This document shows, piece after piece, positions 7,819 through 16,201 of a stretch of DNA of 35,972 bases. The position numbers and the translations under genes were made by a program. Every line of letters begins with the position of its first letter. Within the stretch, counting starts at the first letter, position 1. This DNA is from CAG-1031 sp964391735 (GTDB lineage: Bacteria > Bacteroidota > Bacteroidia > Bacteroidales > Muribaculaceae): positions 1 to 35,972 of the forward strand of contig CAYMNF010000012.1 in the NCBI GenBank assembly GCA_964391735.1, given 5' to 3'. A model generated the notes under the pieces. It saw only the letters and a list, made by a program, of their open reading frames with translations, was not told the origin of the DNA and ran no database searches.

Positions 7819-9444
7819 TTACTTCAGGATTTCCTCAAATTTGGGGATATTGCGGTTTTCGGGGTTAACGGCTTTCAGGCGCTCAAGGGCCTCACGGGCA
7901 CCGGCCTTATCGTTCTTCTGCATGGCGTCAGCAATCTGGAACTGGTAAGCCAACGATGCAGCGTCCGGGTTCTTGGCGGGGTCACCAAATGCCTCAAGCA
8001 TCTTGTCGAGGGTCTCCATCAGCTCAGGTGTGGGATTCTGACCGTCACGGGCCATCAGCATGTATGCACGTGAGTAGTAGAAACCGGCCTTGCTTGAATC
8101 GGCGGCATCATTTACCTTGGCATCCAACAGGGCAATACCCTTGTTGATGTTCTCGGCGCGCTCAGGAGAACCCTCGGGGAAAGTCTGGCCGTAGGCTGAG
8201 TATGAGCCTGCCAATGAGTAATAGTCGCCCAGCGATGCGTTCCCCTTGTCGATGTAGTTTTGCATAATCTCGATAGCCTTGAGGGGGTTGCCGGTTTCCT
8301 TGTAGAGCTTTGAAATCTCGGGGAGCATGCTCTCATTCTTCTGCGGGTTGGCATTGTATCCCTTCTCATACACAGCAAGAGCCTCCTCGTTACGGTCAAG
8401 ACGTGACAGAGCGTCAGCGTATGTTGAATAGTCAATATTACCCAACTCAATGCCGGGGGTCTTGAACAGTTTGTCACCCCACTTCACAGCCTCATCCCAC
8501 TTGCGCATGGCGGCATTGTCAACCATGGCCATACGGTACATGTAGATGTTGTTGGGGTCATTCTTCAACACATTCATGGCAACCTCCAGTGACTCGGGAT
8601 ACTTGCCGGCAAAATACAGCAACTGGCTGTAACGCTGCTCATCATTCTGGAAGTGGTTGGGGTTATTCATGTACTGGCTGTACTCCTCAATAGCCTCAAG
8701 GTACATGTCATGGTCATAATACTTCTCGGCCAACTCACTTTGTGCCAGGGCTGAGTTGGGAAGTTTCTGGCGCAGCTCACGCAGCTTGTTGATGGCGTAT
8801 GCTGCGTTGTAGTTGTTGTAGATATTGGCATATTTAACGTATGCCTCAGGGTTTACCGCACCCTGCTGCTCCTCATATATGATTGCTTGATCATAGAACG
8901 TTGCGGCATCATTGATCTCACCTTTGGCAGCGGCCATATCACCCTGAAAAACGTATGCACTGGGTGCAAGGTTCTTTGAGTTCTTCATGGCCATGGCAAG
9001 ATACTTGTCGATGTTCTTCTGGTCATTGGGGTTGCAATTGAAGTATGCGCGGGCAATGGCAATAGCAACATCGGGGTTCTTCTTGTCCAACTTCAGACCC
9101 TGGTCAAACAACTTCCTGGCCTCAGCCTCGTTGCCACTCTTCAGGGCGACCTCTCCCAGACCGATGTACCCGTAGGGGCTCTCGGGGGCGCTTTGCACAC
9201 CCTTCTCAAAGTTAGCCTTGGCCTCGGCGGCTTTTCCGTCACGCATAGCTATGCAACCCAGGTAGTAATATGCCTCACCCTTATCGGTGGATGCATCGTT
9301 GAGCGTGCGGTCAAGTATTATCTTAGCCTTGTCAAAACGGTCGGCATTATAGTAGTCAATACCGTCCTGATACCCTCCCTGGGCAAAGGCCATCACTGAT
9401 GATGCGCCTGCCAAAAGGGCCACAAAAATCTTGTTTAGTTTCAT
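7819..9444 (-). CDS. Secreted tetratricopeptide-repeat protein
   Basis: A 541-residue protein with a clear signal peptide (MKLNKIFVALLAGASSVMAFA, likely cut before QGG) followed by tandem TPR units along most of its length. Examples of the repeat signature are GEAYYYLGCIAMRDGKAAEA, SPYGYIGLGEVALKSGNEAE and ALSRLDRNEEALAVYEKGYN. TPR arrays are protein-binding scaffolds, so this is probably a periplasmic or outer-membrane-associated assembly or trafficking factor. It follows the PstS-like lipoprotein gene by 69 nt on the same strand with no promoter found between them, so the two are probably co-transcribed. In other Bacteroidales I recall this TPR gene next to the PstS-like gene and ExbB/ExbD/TonB genes. 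Exact function is unknown. Confidence 0.9.
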   Translation of the reverse strand: MKLNKIFVALLAGASSVMAFAQGGYQDGIDYYNADRFDKAKIILDRTLNDASTDKGEAYYYLGCIAMRDGKAAEAKANFEKGVQSAPESPYGYIGLGEVALKSGNEAEARKLFDQGLKLDKKNPDVAIAIARAYFNCNPNDQKNIDKYLAMAMKNSKNLAPSAYVFQGDMAAAKGEINDAATFYDQAIIYEEQQGAVNPEAYVKYANIYNNYNAAYAINKLRELRQKLPNSALAQSELAEKYYDHDMYLEAIEEYSQYMNNPNHFQNDEQRYSQLLYFAGKYPESLEVAMNVLKNDPNNIYMYRMAMVDNAAMRKWDEAVKWGDKLFKTPGIELGNIDYSTYADALSRLDRNEEALAVYEKGYNANPQKNESMLPEISKLYKETGNPLKAIEIMQNYIDKGNASLGDYYSLAGSYSAYGQTFPEGSPERAENINKGIALLDAKVNDAADSSKAGFYYSRAYMLMARDGQNPTPELMETLDKMLEAFGDPAKNPDAASLAYQFQIADAMQKNDKAGAREALERLKAVNPENRNIPKFEEILK

Positions 9445-9513
9445 GTTGGTTTGTTATCCGTTGTTTTGATTATTTCTTTTCAATTAGACCTGAAAGTTCC
9501 CTTATGGTTTAGC

Positions 9514-10500
9514 TCAGTCAAGCGATGCCCGGCGCGGGGTAACGATTGCCGGCAGAACACCCGTTGACTGGATGAGCTTTTGCCCGATAGGCCCCGTTAC
9601 AAATGCATAAAACCCTGATGCCAGCGACCCGCCGGGGGCAGTGGTAATCATCCACATCTGCCTGAACAGGGGGTATGACCCGTCAAATATATATGCCTGG
9701 TATGGCTTGCGTGCCAAGGGCGAATCATCGGGGCGCACTGCCAGGACGTTTATTGAGTCATTAAACACCTGGTTGATCTCTGCCGTGTTGTTAAAGTGCT
9801 CATACAGCTCAGACGTCTCAAGCTCACGCACGTTAAGGTCTGAGGATATCCAGCTGACGCCGATAACGCCCAGGGCATCCGGGTCATCCTTCACGGCGGT
9901 AAACACCTCCTGCGGGGTCTTCACCACATACACGTTTGAAGCAAACTTGGCACCATTCATAATGGAGTCTTGCATATACTGCACCGTTGATGACCCCTGG
10001 TGCTCAAATACCACCTTGATTTTTCCGGCATTTGAGGGGCCCATCTCGCTCCACTTGGTAATTTCGCCTGACAAAATACGTGCAAGGTCGCCGCGAGATA
10101 TAGGCTCGTTAAACTTGTTCTGCGGGTTGGTAATCAGGGCAATGGCATCAACGGCAATCATCTGCTGGCGCACGTTGCGGTCTTTGCTCTTCAGGTAGCT
10201 GAGCTCCTTGTCGTTGAGCTTGCGCGGTATTACGATAGTCTTGACGTCTCCCACCTCAAGCAGGGAGTCCAGGGCAGCCTTCTCGTCAACATAATATGGC
10301 ATAATGTTGGCGTTGGGATACTGATACTCATACACATCAATCTCCTGCTGCAGAATATTCTCAAACGTCTTGTCGCATGCCACACGTGCCATGCCGGTGC
10401 CGGCAGTTGAGGTCGGCTTCTTGTCACAGCCGGTAAGGCACAGTGCCACAGCCAGAGCCATCAGACCCGGGCTGCCACACAAAAGTTTCTTTATCTTCAT
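9514..10500 (-). CDS. PstS-like substrate-binding lipoprotein
   Basis: A 328-residue protein with a lipoprotein signal peptide ending LTGC (C25), so it is anchored to a membrane facing the periplasm. The rest resembles a PstS-type phosphate-binding domain: VEHQ-type loop seen as FEHQGSSTVQYMQDSI, IVIPRKLNDKELSYLKS, and GVIGVSWISSDLNVRE. No pstC, pstA, pstB or phoU gene is nearby, which argues against an ordinary phosphate ABC importer. The neighbours are a TPR protein and a small membrane protein. A role in energised outer-membrane transport or signalling is possible but unproven. Ligand identity cannot be inferred from the sequence alone. Confidence 0.82.
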   Translation of the reverse strand: MKIKKLLCGSPGLMALAVALCLTGCDKKPTSTAGTGMARVACDKTFENILQQEIDVYEYQYPNANIMPYYVDEKAALDSLLEVGDVKTIVIPRKLNDKELSYLKSKDRNVRQQMIAVDAIALITNPQNKFNEPISRGDLARILSGEITKWSEMGPSNAGKIKVVFEHQGSSTVQYMQDSIMNGAKFASNVYVVKTPQEVFTAVKDDPDALGVIGVSWISSDLNVRELETSELYEHFNNTAEINQVFNDSINVLAVRPDDSPLARKPYQAYIFDGSYPLFRQMWMITTAPGGSLASGFYAFVTGPIGQKLIQSTGVLPAIVTPRRASLD

Positions 10501-10541
10501 CTACTGAGGTCTTTTTTTGGAAAGCTATAAGCAGTGAATTA

Positions 10542-10781
10542 TCAATTGATACCGATAAATTGGCGATATCCGCGCCACAGGCCGTATGCAGCCAAAATGC
10601 CGCCACCAACCCAACGCAGCCAATGCCAGACACCCTCGGTGCCGAAAAAGCCTATAAACATCAGCACGGCCATGCCAAGGTAGATGACTATCATGAATAT
10701 GCCGAATATTGTGCGCCATGCCTGCGGGGCTTCTGTTCCTCTCCTCAGGTCTCGTTCCTCATTGTCTCTTTCGTTACGCAT
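10542..10781 (-). CDS. Small two-helix membrane protein, function unknown
   Basis: 79 residues: a charged N-terminus (MRNERDNEERDLRRGTE), a hydrophobic helix at about 24-45 (IFGIFMIVIYLGMAVLMFIGFF), a second at about 51-68 (HWLRWVGGGILAAYGLWRG) and a short tail. It lies 41 nt upstream of the PstS-like lipoprotein gene on the same strand, so the three minus-strand genes look like one unit. No named family is recognised. A real gene is supported by its context, its clean membrane topology and the candidate minus-strand promoter upstream. Confidence 0.75.
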   Translation of the reverse strand: MRNERDNEERDLRRGTEAPQAWRTIFGIFMIVIYLGMAVLMFIGFFGTEGVWHWLRWVGGGILAAYGLWRGYRQFIGIN

Positions 10782-10905
10782 GCTCTCAAGTATTTAGTAT
10801 TCAACGTAAAAGTTTGTTAAGACCGAGTCTTACCCCCGGGGAAGATCGCTCTACGGTATATTAACATCCCGAATCCCCGCTTGGTTCAGTACCTCGTTAG
10901 CAGCC

Positions 10906-10913
10906 CAAAGTTA
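10906..10913 (-). promoter_or_regulatory. Candidate -7 element for the minus-strand unit
   Basis: On the minus strand this reads TAACTTTG, an exact TAnnTTTG. No good -33 element sits at the right distance. It would give a leader of roughly 115 nt before the ATG at 10781. Confidence 0.4.
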
Positions 10914-10978
10914 CCGCTATTTAACGTAAAAACATAGTTTTAAAGATTCCCGTTAACATTCATTAACACGACATTCTG

Positions 10979-10986
10979 TAACTTTG
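10979..10986 (+). promoter_or_regulatory. -7 element for the outer-membrane protein gene
   Basis: TAACTTTG is an exact TAnnTTTG match, with only a weak -33 element upstream. It lies 52 nt before the ATG at 11039. The same octamer occurs on the opposite strand at 10906-10913, giving a divergent arrangement. Confidence 0.55.
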
Positions 10987-11038
10987 TCTCTATGACCGCG
11001 TCATATTTGCGTAACTAACCTCCTAATAACGTCAAAAA

Positions 11039-13477
11039 ATGTTTCGACTGCTTGTTTTGTTTTCCTCTCTGGTTCTTTCATTGACCTCACTGGCCGCTGT
11101 GGTGAAAGGGGTTGTCTGGAACAGCTCAGAAAACGTCTCTGAGCCGTATGCTACGGTATGGGTATACGCTTCCACTGACACGGTTACCCCCGTCAAGACC
11201 TTGGCTGCCGATGAGGACGGCGGCTTCTCGGTGACTCTTACAAAAGGGAAATATCGCATTACGGCTACCTCTGTGGGGAACGCTCCGGCGTCAAAAGAGG
11301 TGACCGTTGAGGACAAAACGGTGGACATCGGTCGCCTGGAGCTCAAGACGGCTGACAACGAGCTTGCTGCGGTAACGGTGGTTGCCCAGAGACCTGTTGT
11401 GAAGCGTGAGGTTGACCGCCTTACATATGACGTGCAGGCCGACCAGGACTCAAAGTCACAAGACCTGCTTGAATTTCTGCGCAAGGTCCCCATGGTGACC
11501 GTTGACGGGGAGGGTAACATAAAGGTCAAAGGCTCATCAAACTTCAAGATATATAAGAACGGGCGCCCCAATAAGTCCTTCAGCCGCAATGCCAAGGAGT
11601 TGTTTGAGGCCATCCCCGCCAATGTGATAAAACGTATTGAGGTCATCACCAACCCCGGTGCGCGTGAGGATGCCGAGGGTACCTCAGTTATCCTCAACAT
11701 AGTCACAGCCGATGACGTCAGCACCCGCGGGGTGATGGGTACGGCCTCGATTTACAGCCACTCAGCCAATGACTTCCTCCCCATGCCCAACCTCTACCTG
11801 ACCGCCCAGTATGACAAGTTCACCATCTCTGGTTGGGGAGGTATGTGGCACTCAGGCAGGGGTAACAGCCGCAACACCGCCAAAGCCGAGGGTGTGTACC
11901 AATCCTCAGGGATAATACGCCGGGGCGAATCATCCTCATCAAGCAAAAACACCGGTGGATACGGTGGCCTGGAGGCCTCACTTGAGATTGACAGCCTGAA
12001 CCTTATCACCGCTGACATGAACCTGTATGGCTACGGGTCCAAATCCAATTCAAGCTCAGTTGAACAAATGCTTGCACCCGACAACTCCTTGTTATGGGAA
12101 TACAGGTCAGCCGCCTTCGCTCATTATCCCGGGGGACTGAACGGCCTTGACGGTAGTCTCAACTATCAACGCCTTACCCGTAAAAAGGGCGAATCGATAA
12201 CAGCGTCTTGGCGCACTTCATACGAAAGGTCCCAATCCCGTACAACAACCGAATATTACGATGTCACGGGCACAACCTTCCCCTACTCAGCCATTGATGC
12301 CGACCAGCGCAGCAAGTCTTTTGAGAATGTTGGACAAATCGACTGGGAGCGACCCTTCGGTTCCAAGATAATCATGAACTTAGGGGCCAAATACACCAAT
12401 CGCTTCGGGCACTCCCGCTCCACGATGGACTATGTCGGTGAGTCCACCGTTGACACCGACTTTGAGCACACGACCCATGTAGCGGCCGGGTATGTCGACT
12501 GGCGCGGCACCTTTGGTAACCTGGGCCTGCGTGCGGGGCTGCGCTATGAGTGGAGCCGTCTGGGCGCTCATTATCCCATCGGGGACCACAACGACTATCA
12601 CAGCGACTTCAACGACCTTTGCCCCACTTTGGGGCTCAACTGGAAGGCCTCAGACTGCTCCTCCTTCAACCTCTCATATCAGAAAAGCATCAACCGCCCC
12701 TCCATCTCGATGCTGGACCCCACGGTTGACCGCACCCCCCTGCAGGTGACATCCGGTAACCCCAACCTCACAACCGTTACCAACAACACGCTCACGGCTG
12801 AATATGCCCTCATCAAACAGCGCGTATATCTGCAGGCAGCAACCTCATACACCATTCAGCCCAACTGCTTCGGCAACGACATCCGCGTGGTTGACAATGT
12901 CATATACGTCACCAACTCTAATAACCAGTACTCATCTTCGGTTGACTTGAGCCTATACTTCCAATGGTCACCGTTTGAGAAGACGCGCCTGAGCTGGAAC
13001 TTCTGGGGCGGACTGAGCCACGCCAGTGCCCCGAACGGTCTCAAAGCCAACCGCTGGAACCACAGTCAGTGGCTACAGGTGCAACAGACCCTGCCGTGGA
13101 ACCTCAGGCTGAGTGTCTCGGGCAGCTACAGCTCCGGGTGGGATGCCAACCTTTATAGCTACGACACCTTCTACCCGGCTTTCTTTTACAACCTGTCGCT
13201 GCAACGTTCATTCCTGAAGGATGACCGCCTGACGGTGCGCATTGCTGCCAACAACTTCTGCGGCCCCTCAACCCGCACATATGCCAACCACACCATCAAC
13301 ATGGACTTCCTCAGTACCACCCGCACCAAGGGCTACCGGCGTTCAGGCATCATGTTCAGCATCAGCTACCGCTTCGGCTCCCTTAACACAGCGGTAAAGA
13401 AGGTGCGCACCAACAACACCGGCAGTGATGTTGAGAAATCAGGCCAAGGTCGCCCCCAAGGCATGTCCGACCAATAA
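11039..13477 (+). CDS. Outer-membrane beta-barrel protein (TonB-receptor-like, Omp_b-brl type)
   Basis: An 812-residue protein with a signal peptide (about 1-19), then a carboxypeptidase-regulatory-like Ig domain (about 20-105), a plug-like domain (about 115-225; LLEFLRKVPMVTVDGEGNI, KRIEVITNPGAREDAEG, VILNIVTA) and a long beta-strand-rich barrel with alternating aromatic residues to the end. This is the architecture of the family often annotated outer membrane beta-barrel protein in Bacteroidetes, related to TonB-dependent receptors but not SusC. It has no SusD partner and stands alone between its own promoter and rpsU. The substrate is unknown. The tail (TNNTGSDVEKSGQGRPQGMS) is low-complexity and may extend past the barrel. 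Confidence 0.88.
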   Translation: MFRLLVLFSSLVLSLTSLAAVVKGVVWNSSENVSEPYATVWVYASTDTVTPVKTLAADEDGGFSVTLTKGKYRITATSVGNAPASKEVTVEDKTVDIGRLELKTADNELAAVTVVAQRPVVKREVDRLTYDVQADQDSKSQDLLEFLRKVPMVTVDGEGNIKVKGSSNFKIYKNGRPNKSFSRNAKELFEAIPANVIKRIEVITNPGAREDAEGTSVILNIVTADDVSTRGVMGTASIYSHSANDFLPMPNLYLTAQYDKFTISGWGGMWHSGRGNSRNTAKAEGVYQSSGIIRRGESSSSSKNTGGYGGLEASLEIDSLNLITADMNLYGYGSKSNSSSVEQMLAPDNSLLWEYRSAAFAHYPGGLNGLDGSLNYQRLTRKKGESITASWRTSYERSQSRTTTEYYDVTGTTFPYSAIDADQRSKSFENVGQIDWERPFGSKIIMNLGAKYTNRFGHSRSTMDYVGESTVDTDFEHTTHVAAGYVDWRGTFGNLGLRAGLRYEWSRLGAHYPIGDHNDYHSDFNDLCPTLGLNWKASDCSSFNLSYQKSINRPSISMLDPTVDRTPLQVTSGNPNLTTVTNNTLTAEYALIKQRVYLQAATSYTIQPNCFGNDIRVVDNVIYVTNSNNQYSSSVDLSLYFQWSPFEKTRLSWNFWGGLSHASAPNGLKANRWNHSQWLQVQQTLPWNLRLSVSGSYSSGWDANLYSYDTFYPAFFYNLSLQRSFLKDDRLTVRIAANNFCGPSTRTYANHTINMDFLSTTRTKGYRRSGIMFSISYRFGSLNTAVKKVRTNNTGSDVEKSGQGRPQGMSDQ

Positions 13478-13524
13478 ACTTAACCCGTATCCGCTCATAA
13501 ACTTACAGCGTTAACAAAAAAAGT

Positions 13525-13555
13525 TTTGTCATTATAAAAAAACTGTGTAATTTTG
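13525..13555 (+). promoter_or_regulatory. Promoter of rpsU
   Basis: TTTG at 13525-13528, 19-nt spacer, then TAATTTTG at 13548-13555: an exact match to the Bacteroidetes consensus. The leader before the ATG at 13614 is about 50 nt, A-rich, and contains no Shine-Dalgarno sequence. Confidence 0.85.
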
Positions 13556-13613
13556 CCACGCTAAAAAAGCGAATAAACATAAACCAACATAAAAATTACC
13601 ACCAAAACAATCT

Positions 13614-13805
13614 ATGATCATCGTACAGGTTAAAGAAGGCGAGAACATCGAGAAAGCCCTCAAAAAATTCAAGCGTAAATATGAGAAGACCGGCATCGTG
13701 CGCGAACTTCGTCGCCGTCAGGCCTTTGAGAAGCCCTCAGTGGCCAATCGCAAGAAAATGATGAAGGCCGTTTACGTGCAGCAGCTGCGCAGCGTCGAGG
13801 AATAA
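13614..13805 (+). CDS. rpsU: 30S ribosomal protein bS21
   Basis: 63 residues beginning MIIVQVKEGENIEKALKKFK, a clear bS21. The protein sits on the small-subunit platform near the 3' end of 16S rRNA. In Bacteroidetes it takes part in hiding the anti-Shine-Dalgarno sequence; the tyrosine I recall as important in that pocket, Tyr54, is present here (KAVY). The gene is a single-gene transcription unit with its own promoter and terminator. The leader (about 13562-13613) is A-rich with no GGAGG-like sequence, so the strong SD reported for rpsU in some Flavobacteriia is not seen. Confidence 0.97.
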   Translation: MIIVQVKEGENIEKALKKFKRKYEKTGIVRELRRRQAFEKPSVANRKKMMKAVYVQQLRSVEE

Positions 13806-13827
13806 TCCGCCACCTGAACCCCATACG

Positions 13828-13858
13828 CGCGGCCCGTCACCACACGGGCTGCGTTTTT
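13828..13858 (+). terminator. Rho-independent terminator after rpsU
   Basis: A 10-bp stem (13828-13837 with 13844-13853, one G-U pair), loop CACCAC, then TTTTT. Confidence 0.92.
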
Positions 13859-13923
13859 ACATATCCTATTGGCAACCCCATCTCTCCCTCCGCCGGGCAT
13901 TGTGACACTTTTGGCAAAATCGT

Positions 13924-13953
13924 TTTGCGGGTTGAATCTTTTATATACCTTTG
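13924..13953 (+). promoter_or_regulatory. Promoter of the YitT-family gene
   Basis: TTTG at 13924-13927, 18 nt, then TACCTTTG at 13946-13953, an exact -7 match with a slightly short spacer. The leader before ATG 14000 is about 40 nt. Confidence 0.65.
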
Positions 13954-13999
13954 CCGCGTATTTCCTCCGACAATATACAAGCCCTAAAAAAGCACTGTA

Positions 14000-14962
14000 A
14001 TGGAACTGACAAACCACTTGCCAACCAAGAAATTATGGGTGTCAACACGCGACTACATCCTCATTGTCCTTGCCACCCTTCTCTACTCCGTCTCCTTTAT
14101 GGGCTTTATACTGCCGCACAAGGTGGTGATTGGCGGGGTAACCGGTCTCGGTACTCTGGTGTTCTTTATGACGGGACTGCCCGTGTGGGTAACCCAGTAC
14201 GGCATCAACCTGTTGCTGTTGGGATTCGCCTGGAAAATGGTTGGCAAACAGTTTGTATTCAAAACCATTTTCGGGGCCACATGTCTGTCAGCTTTCTTTG
14301 CTATTACCCAACCGCTCATCACCGGCTATTTCCCCAACGGATTTGTGCAGGGTGAGCCGTTTATGTCGGTCGTCATCGGCGGTATACTCTCAGGTATTGC
14401 ATTGGGTATTATATTTATCCACAACGGCTCGACCGGTGGCACCGACATCGTGGCTGCCATTGTGGCACGCCACTCATCCCTGTCGATCGGGCGCACAATG
14501 ATGTATGTCGACTTCTGCATCATCTCCTCGTCATACTTCCTCTTCCACAACCTCAACACCGTCATCTACGGTTTCGTCATCCTGTTCCTGACGGCATTCA
14601 CCCTGGACTGGATGATAAACGCCAACCGCCAGGCGGTGCAGTTCACCATCATCTCAAACAAATGGATGCTCATTGCCGATGCCATAAACAAACAGGCACG
14701 GCGTGGGTGCACCGTGCTAAACGGCATGGGGTGGTACTCAAAGCATGACCTAAAGATGCTGATTGTCGTCAGCAGGATTCAGGAGTCAATCACCATTTAT
14801 CGCATTATCCAGGCTATTGACCCCAACGCCTTCATTACCCGTGCTAATGTCAACAGCGTATATGGCGTCGGCTTTGACGCCATGAAGATTAAAGCCAAGA
14901 AAACCGACACCCTGGCACCCCATGAGAAACCTGTGAGCAGCACTCACCGCGGACGTGAATAG
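14000..14962 (+). CDS. YitT family membrane protein (DUF2179 C-terminus)
   Basis: A 320-residue inner-membrane protein. Hydrophobic segments lie at about residues 18-40, 45-68, 70-82, 92-110, 120-142 and 170-200, followed by a soluble domain at about 205-300 (QFTIISNKWMLIADAINKQA and LKMLIVVSRIQESITIYRII) typical of the DUF2179 domain of the YitT family. Members are widespread and their transport role is not established. The ATG at 14000 fits the promoter and the expected N-terminus; an alternative frame starting at 13951 is a shadow. A secreted-protein gene follows after 34 nt and may be co-transcribed. Confidence 0.92.
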   Translation: MELTNHLPTKKLWVSTRDYILIVLATLLYSVSFMGFILPHKVVIGGVTGLGTLVFFMTGLPVWVTQYGINLLLLGFAWKMVGKQFVFKTIFGATCLSAFFAITQPLITGYFPNGFVQGEPFMSVVIGGILSGIALGIIFIHNGSTGGTDIVAAIVARHSSLSIGRTMMYVDFCIISSSYFLFHNLNTVIYGFVILFLTAFTLDWMINANRQAVQFTIISNKWMLIADAINKQARRGCTVLNGMGWYSKHDLKMLIVVSRIQESITIYRIIQAIDPNAFITRANVNSVYGVGFDAMKIKAKKTDTLAPHEKPVSSTHRGRE

Positions 14963-14996
14963 GCCTCCGGCTCTCTACTCCGCCGAATGAAATTTT

Positions 14997-16166
14997 ATGA
15001 GAGGGATTTTTAGAGAATCTTTGATTACCGGGGCTCTTCTGTTATGCATAGCTTTGGGCTCACGGGCCACTGAGGTTAATCAAATTTTGGAAGCGTGGGC
15101 CGGCCCGCGTTGCTACAATGCCACTATTGAATATCAGGTGTGGATGCCTCGCAGTGACGACCCCGTCTCCTATCGCATATCCGCCAATCAACGCCCCGCG
15201 ACCTCAAATCCTGAGCTCCTACCCATTGACTATATAATTGACTGGGAATACCTTAGCGGGTCAAACCCCACCCACGGCTTTTCAGCCTACACCGGCGGGC
15301 ATCATTTCCGCTACAACGGGCACGGACGCCTCAAGGAATATAACCTTGACAGCGACTCTTCCGCTTTCCATGCCCGCAACCCGGCCGCCTCGGTGCAACG
15401 GTCAGCACAATTTGTGTCGTTACTGCCGGCGGTGGCGGCCATTGAGATGCGCGAACTCCTGGACGACTCTGCGTGGACGACTACAGTACGGGGCTCAAAA
15501 CTCACCGCCGAGATGCGTCGTGACGGCTCGGTGGTGAACCGCCGAAGCTACACGCTTGATGAAGACCTGATGCCCCGCACCATGTTGATAGAGAGCAATA
15601 TCGGTGCCGTGAGCGAGCAAACCGTCGAGGCCAAGTTCAAGACTGAGTCAGCCGGAGACTGCGACCCGGTAACCGAGGCGGGACTGATGGCCCGCTACCC
15701 AGAAATCTTTGACCGGTACCGCACTTCAAACTACAACATCCATAACCTCACGGGCCAACCCCTGCCACAGATTGCGCTGAACACCCCCACCGGTGAGCGT
15801 TATCAGCATCTGCTCGGCGATGGATTTCGCCGCCCAACCATCATTGCTCTGCTCGACCCCCGGGGTGCAGCCTCAAAAAAAACCGTTGATGAGCTGCGCA
15901 CCGACGTTGAAAAATCCGGGGTTGGCACAGACCTTATTTTTGCCGTAACGCAGCCTGACATTGACTTGGCCGAGAGTTTATTGGGTCCGCTGCGTGAGGG
16001 GGAGCACCACCTCATCGGGGCCAGAACATGGGTGGCAGCCATCGGGGCTACCAAACTGCCGGTGGTATTGGTGTGCGACTCAAATGCCATTGTTAAAAAT
16101 GTTATCGAAGGCCACAACAAAGACCTACCAACGGTTGTTATAGAGTTATTGAAGAATATAAACTAA
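14997..16166 (+). CDS. Secreted protein with a cysteine-less thioredoxin-like C-terminus
   Basis: 389 residues with a signal peptide (about 1-24, ending ALGSRA). Residues 25-225 look like an antiparallel beta domain reminiscent of LolA/LppX-type folds (NATIEYQVWM, ..HHFRYNGHGRLKEYNL.., TLDEDLMPRTMLIESN). Residues about 255-389 read like an AhpC/TlpA thioredoxin-like domain: LPQIALNTPTGERYQHLL, then RPTIIALLDPRGAASKKTVDEL, and a cis-proline-like TKLPVVLVCDSNAIVKNVIEG. Where active family members have CxxC, this one has RGAA (289-292), so redox chemistry is unlikely. It sits between a YitT permease and tpx. The fold assignments are mine from pattern, and the function is unknown. Confidence 0.75.
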   Translation: MRGIFRESLITGALLLCIALGSRATEVNQILEAWAGPRCYNATIEYQVWMPRSDDPVSYRISANQRPATSNPELLPIDYIIDWEYLSGSNPTHGFSAYTGGHHFRYNGHGRLKEYNLDSDSSAFHARNPAASVQRSAQFVSLLPAVAAIEMRELLDDSAWTTTVRGSKLTAEMRRDGSVVNRRSYTLDEDLMPRTMLIESNIGAVSEQTVEAKFKTESAGDCDPVTEAGLMARYPEIFDRYRTSNYNIHNLTGQPLPQIALNTPTGERYQHLLGDGFRRPTIIALLDPRGAASKKTVDELRTDVEKSGVGTDLIFAVTQPDIDLAESLLGPLREGEHHLIGARTWVAAIGATKLPVVLVCDSNAIVKNVIEGHNKDLPTVVIELLKNIN

Positions 16167-16201
16167 GAAATAACAACTAACCTTACGTAAACATCTTAAT
16201 A

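Noticed and set aside
9641..10198. 185-residue plus-strand open frame over the PstS-like gene
   Set aside because: It is antisense to a protein with a clear lipobox and family motifs, and its own translation has no signal or domain.
10782..11038. TTAACGTAAA-like short repeats near 10800, 10920 and 18472, considered as an operator
   Set aside because: The matches are only 8-10 nt, A/T-rich and unevenly spaced; chance is enough.
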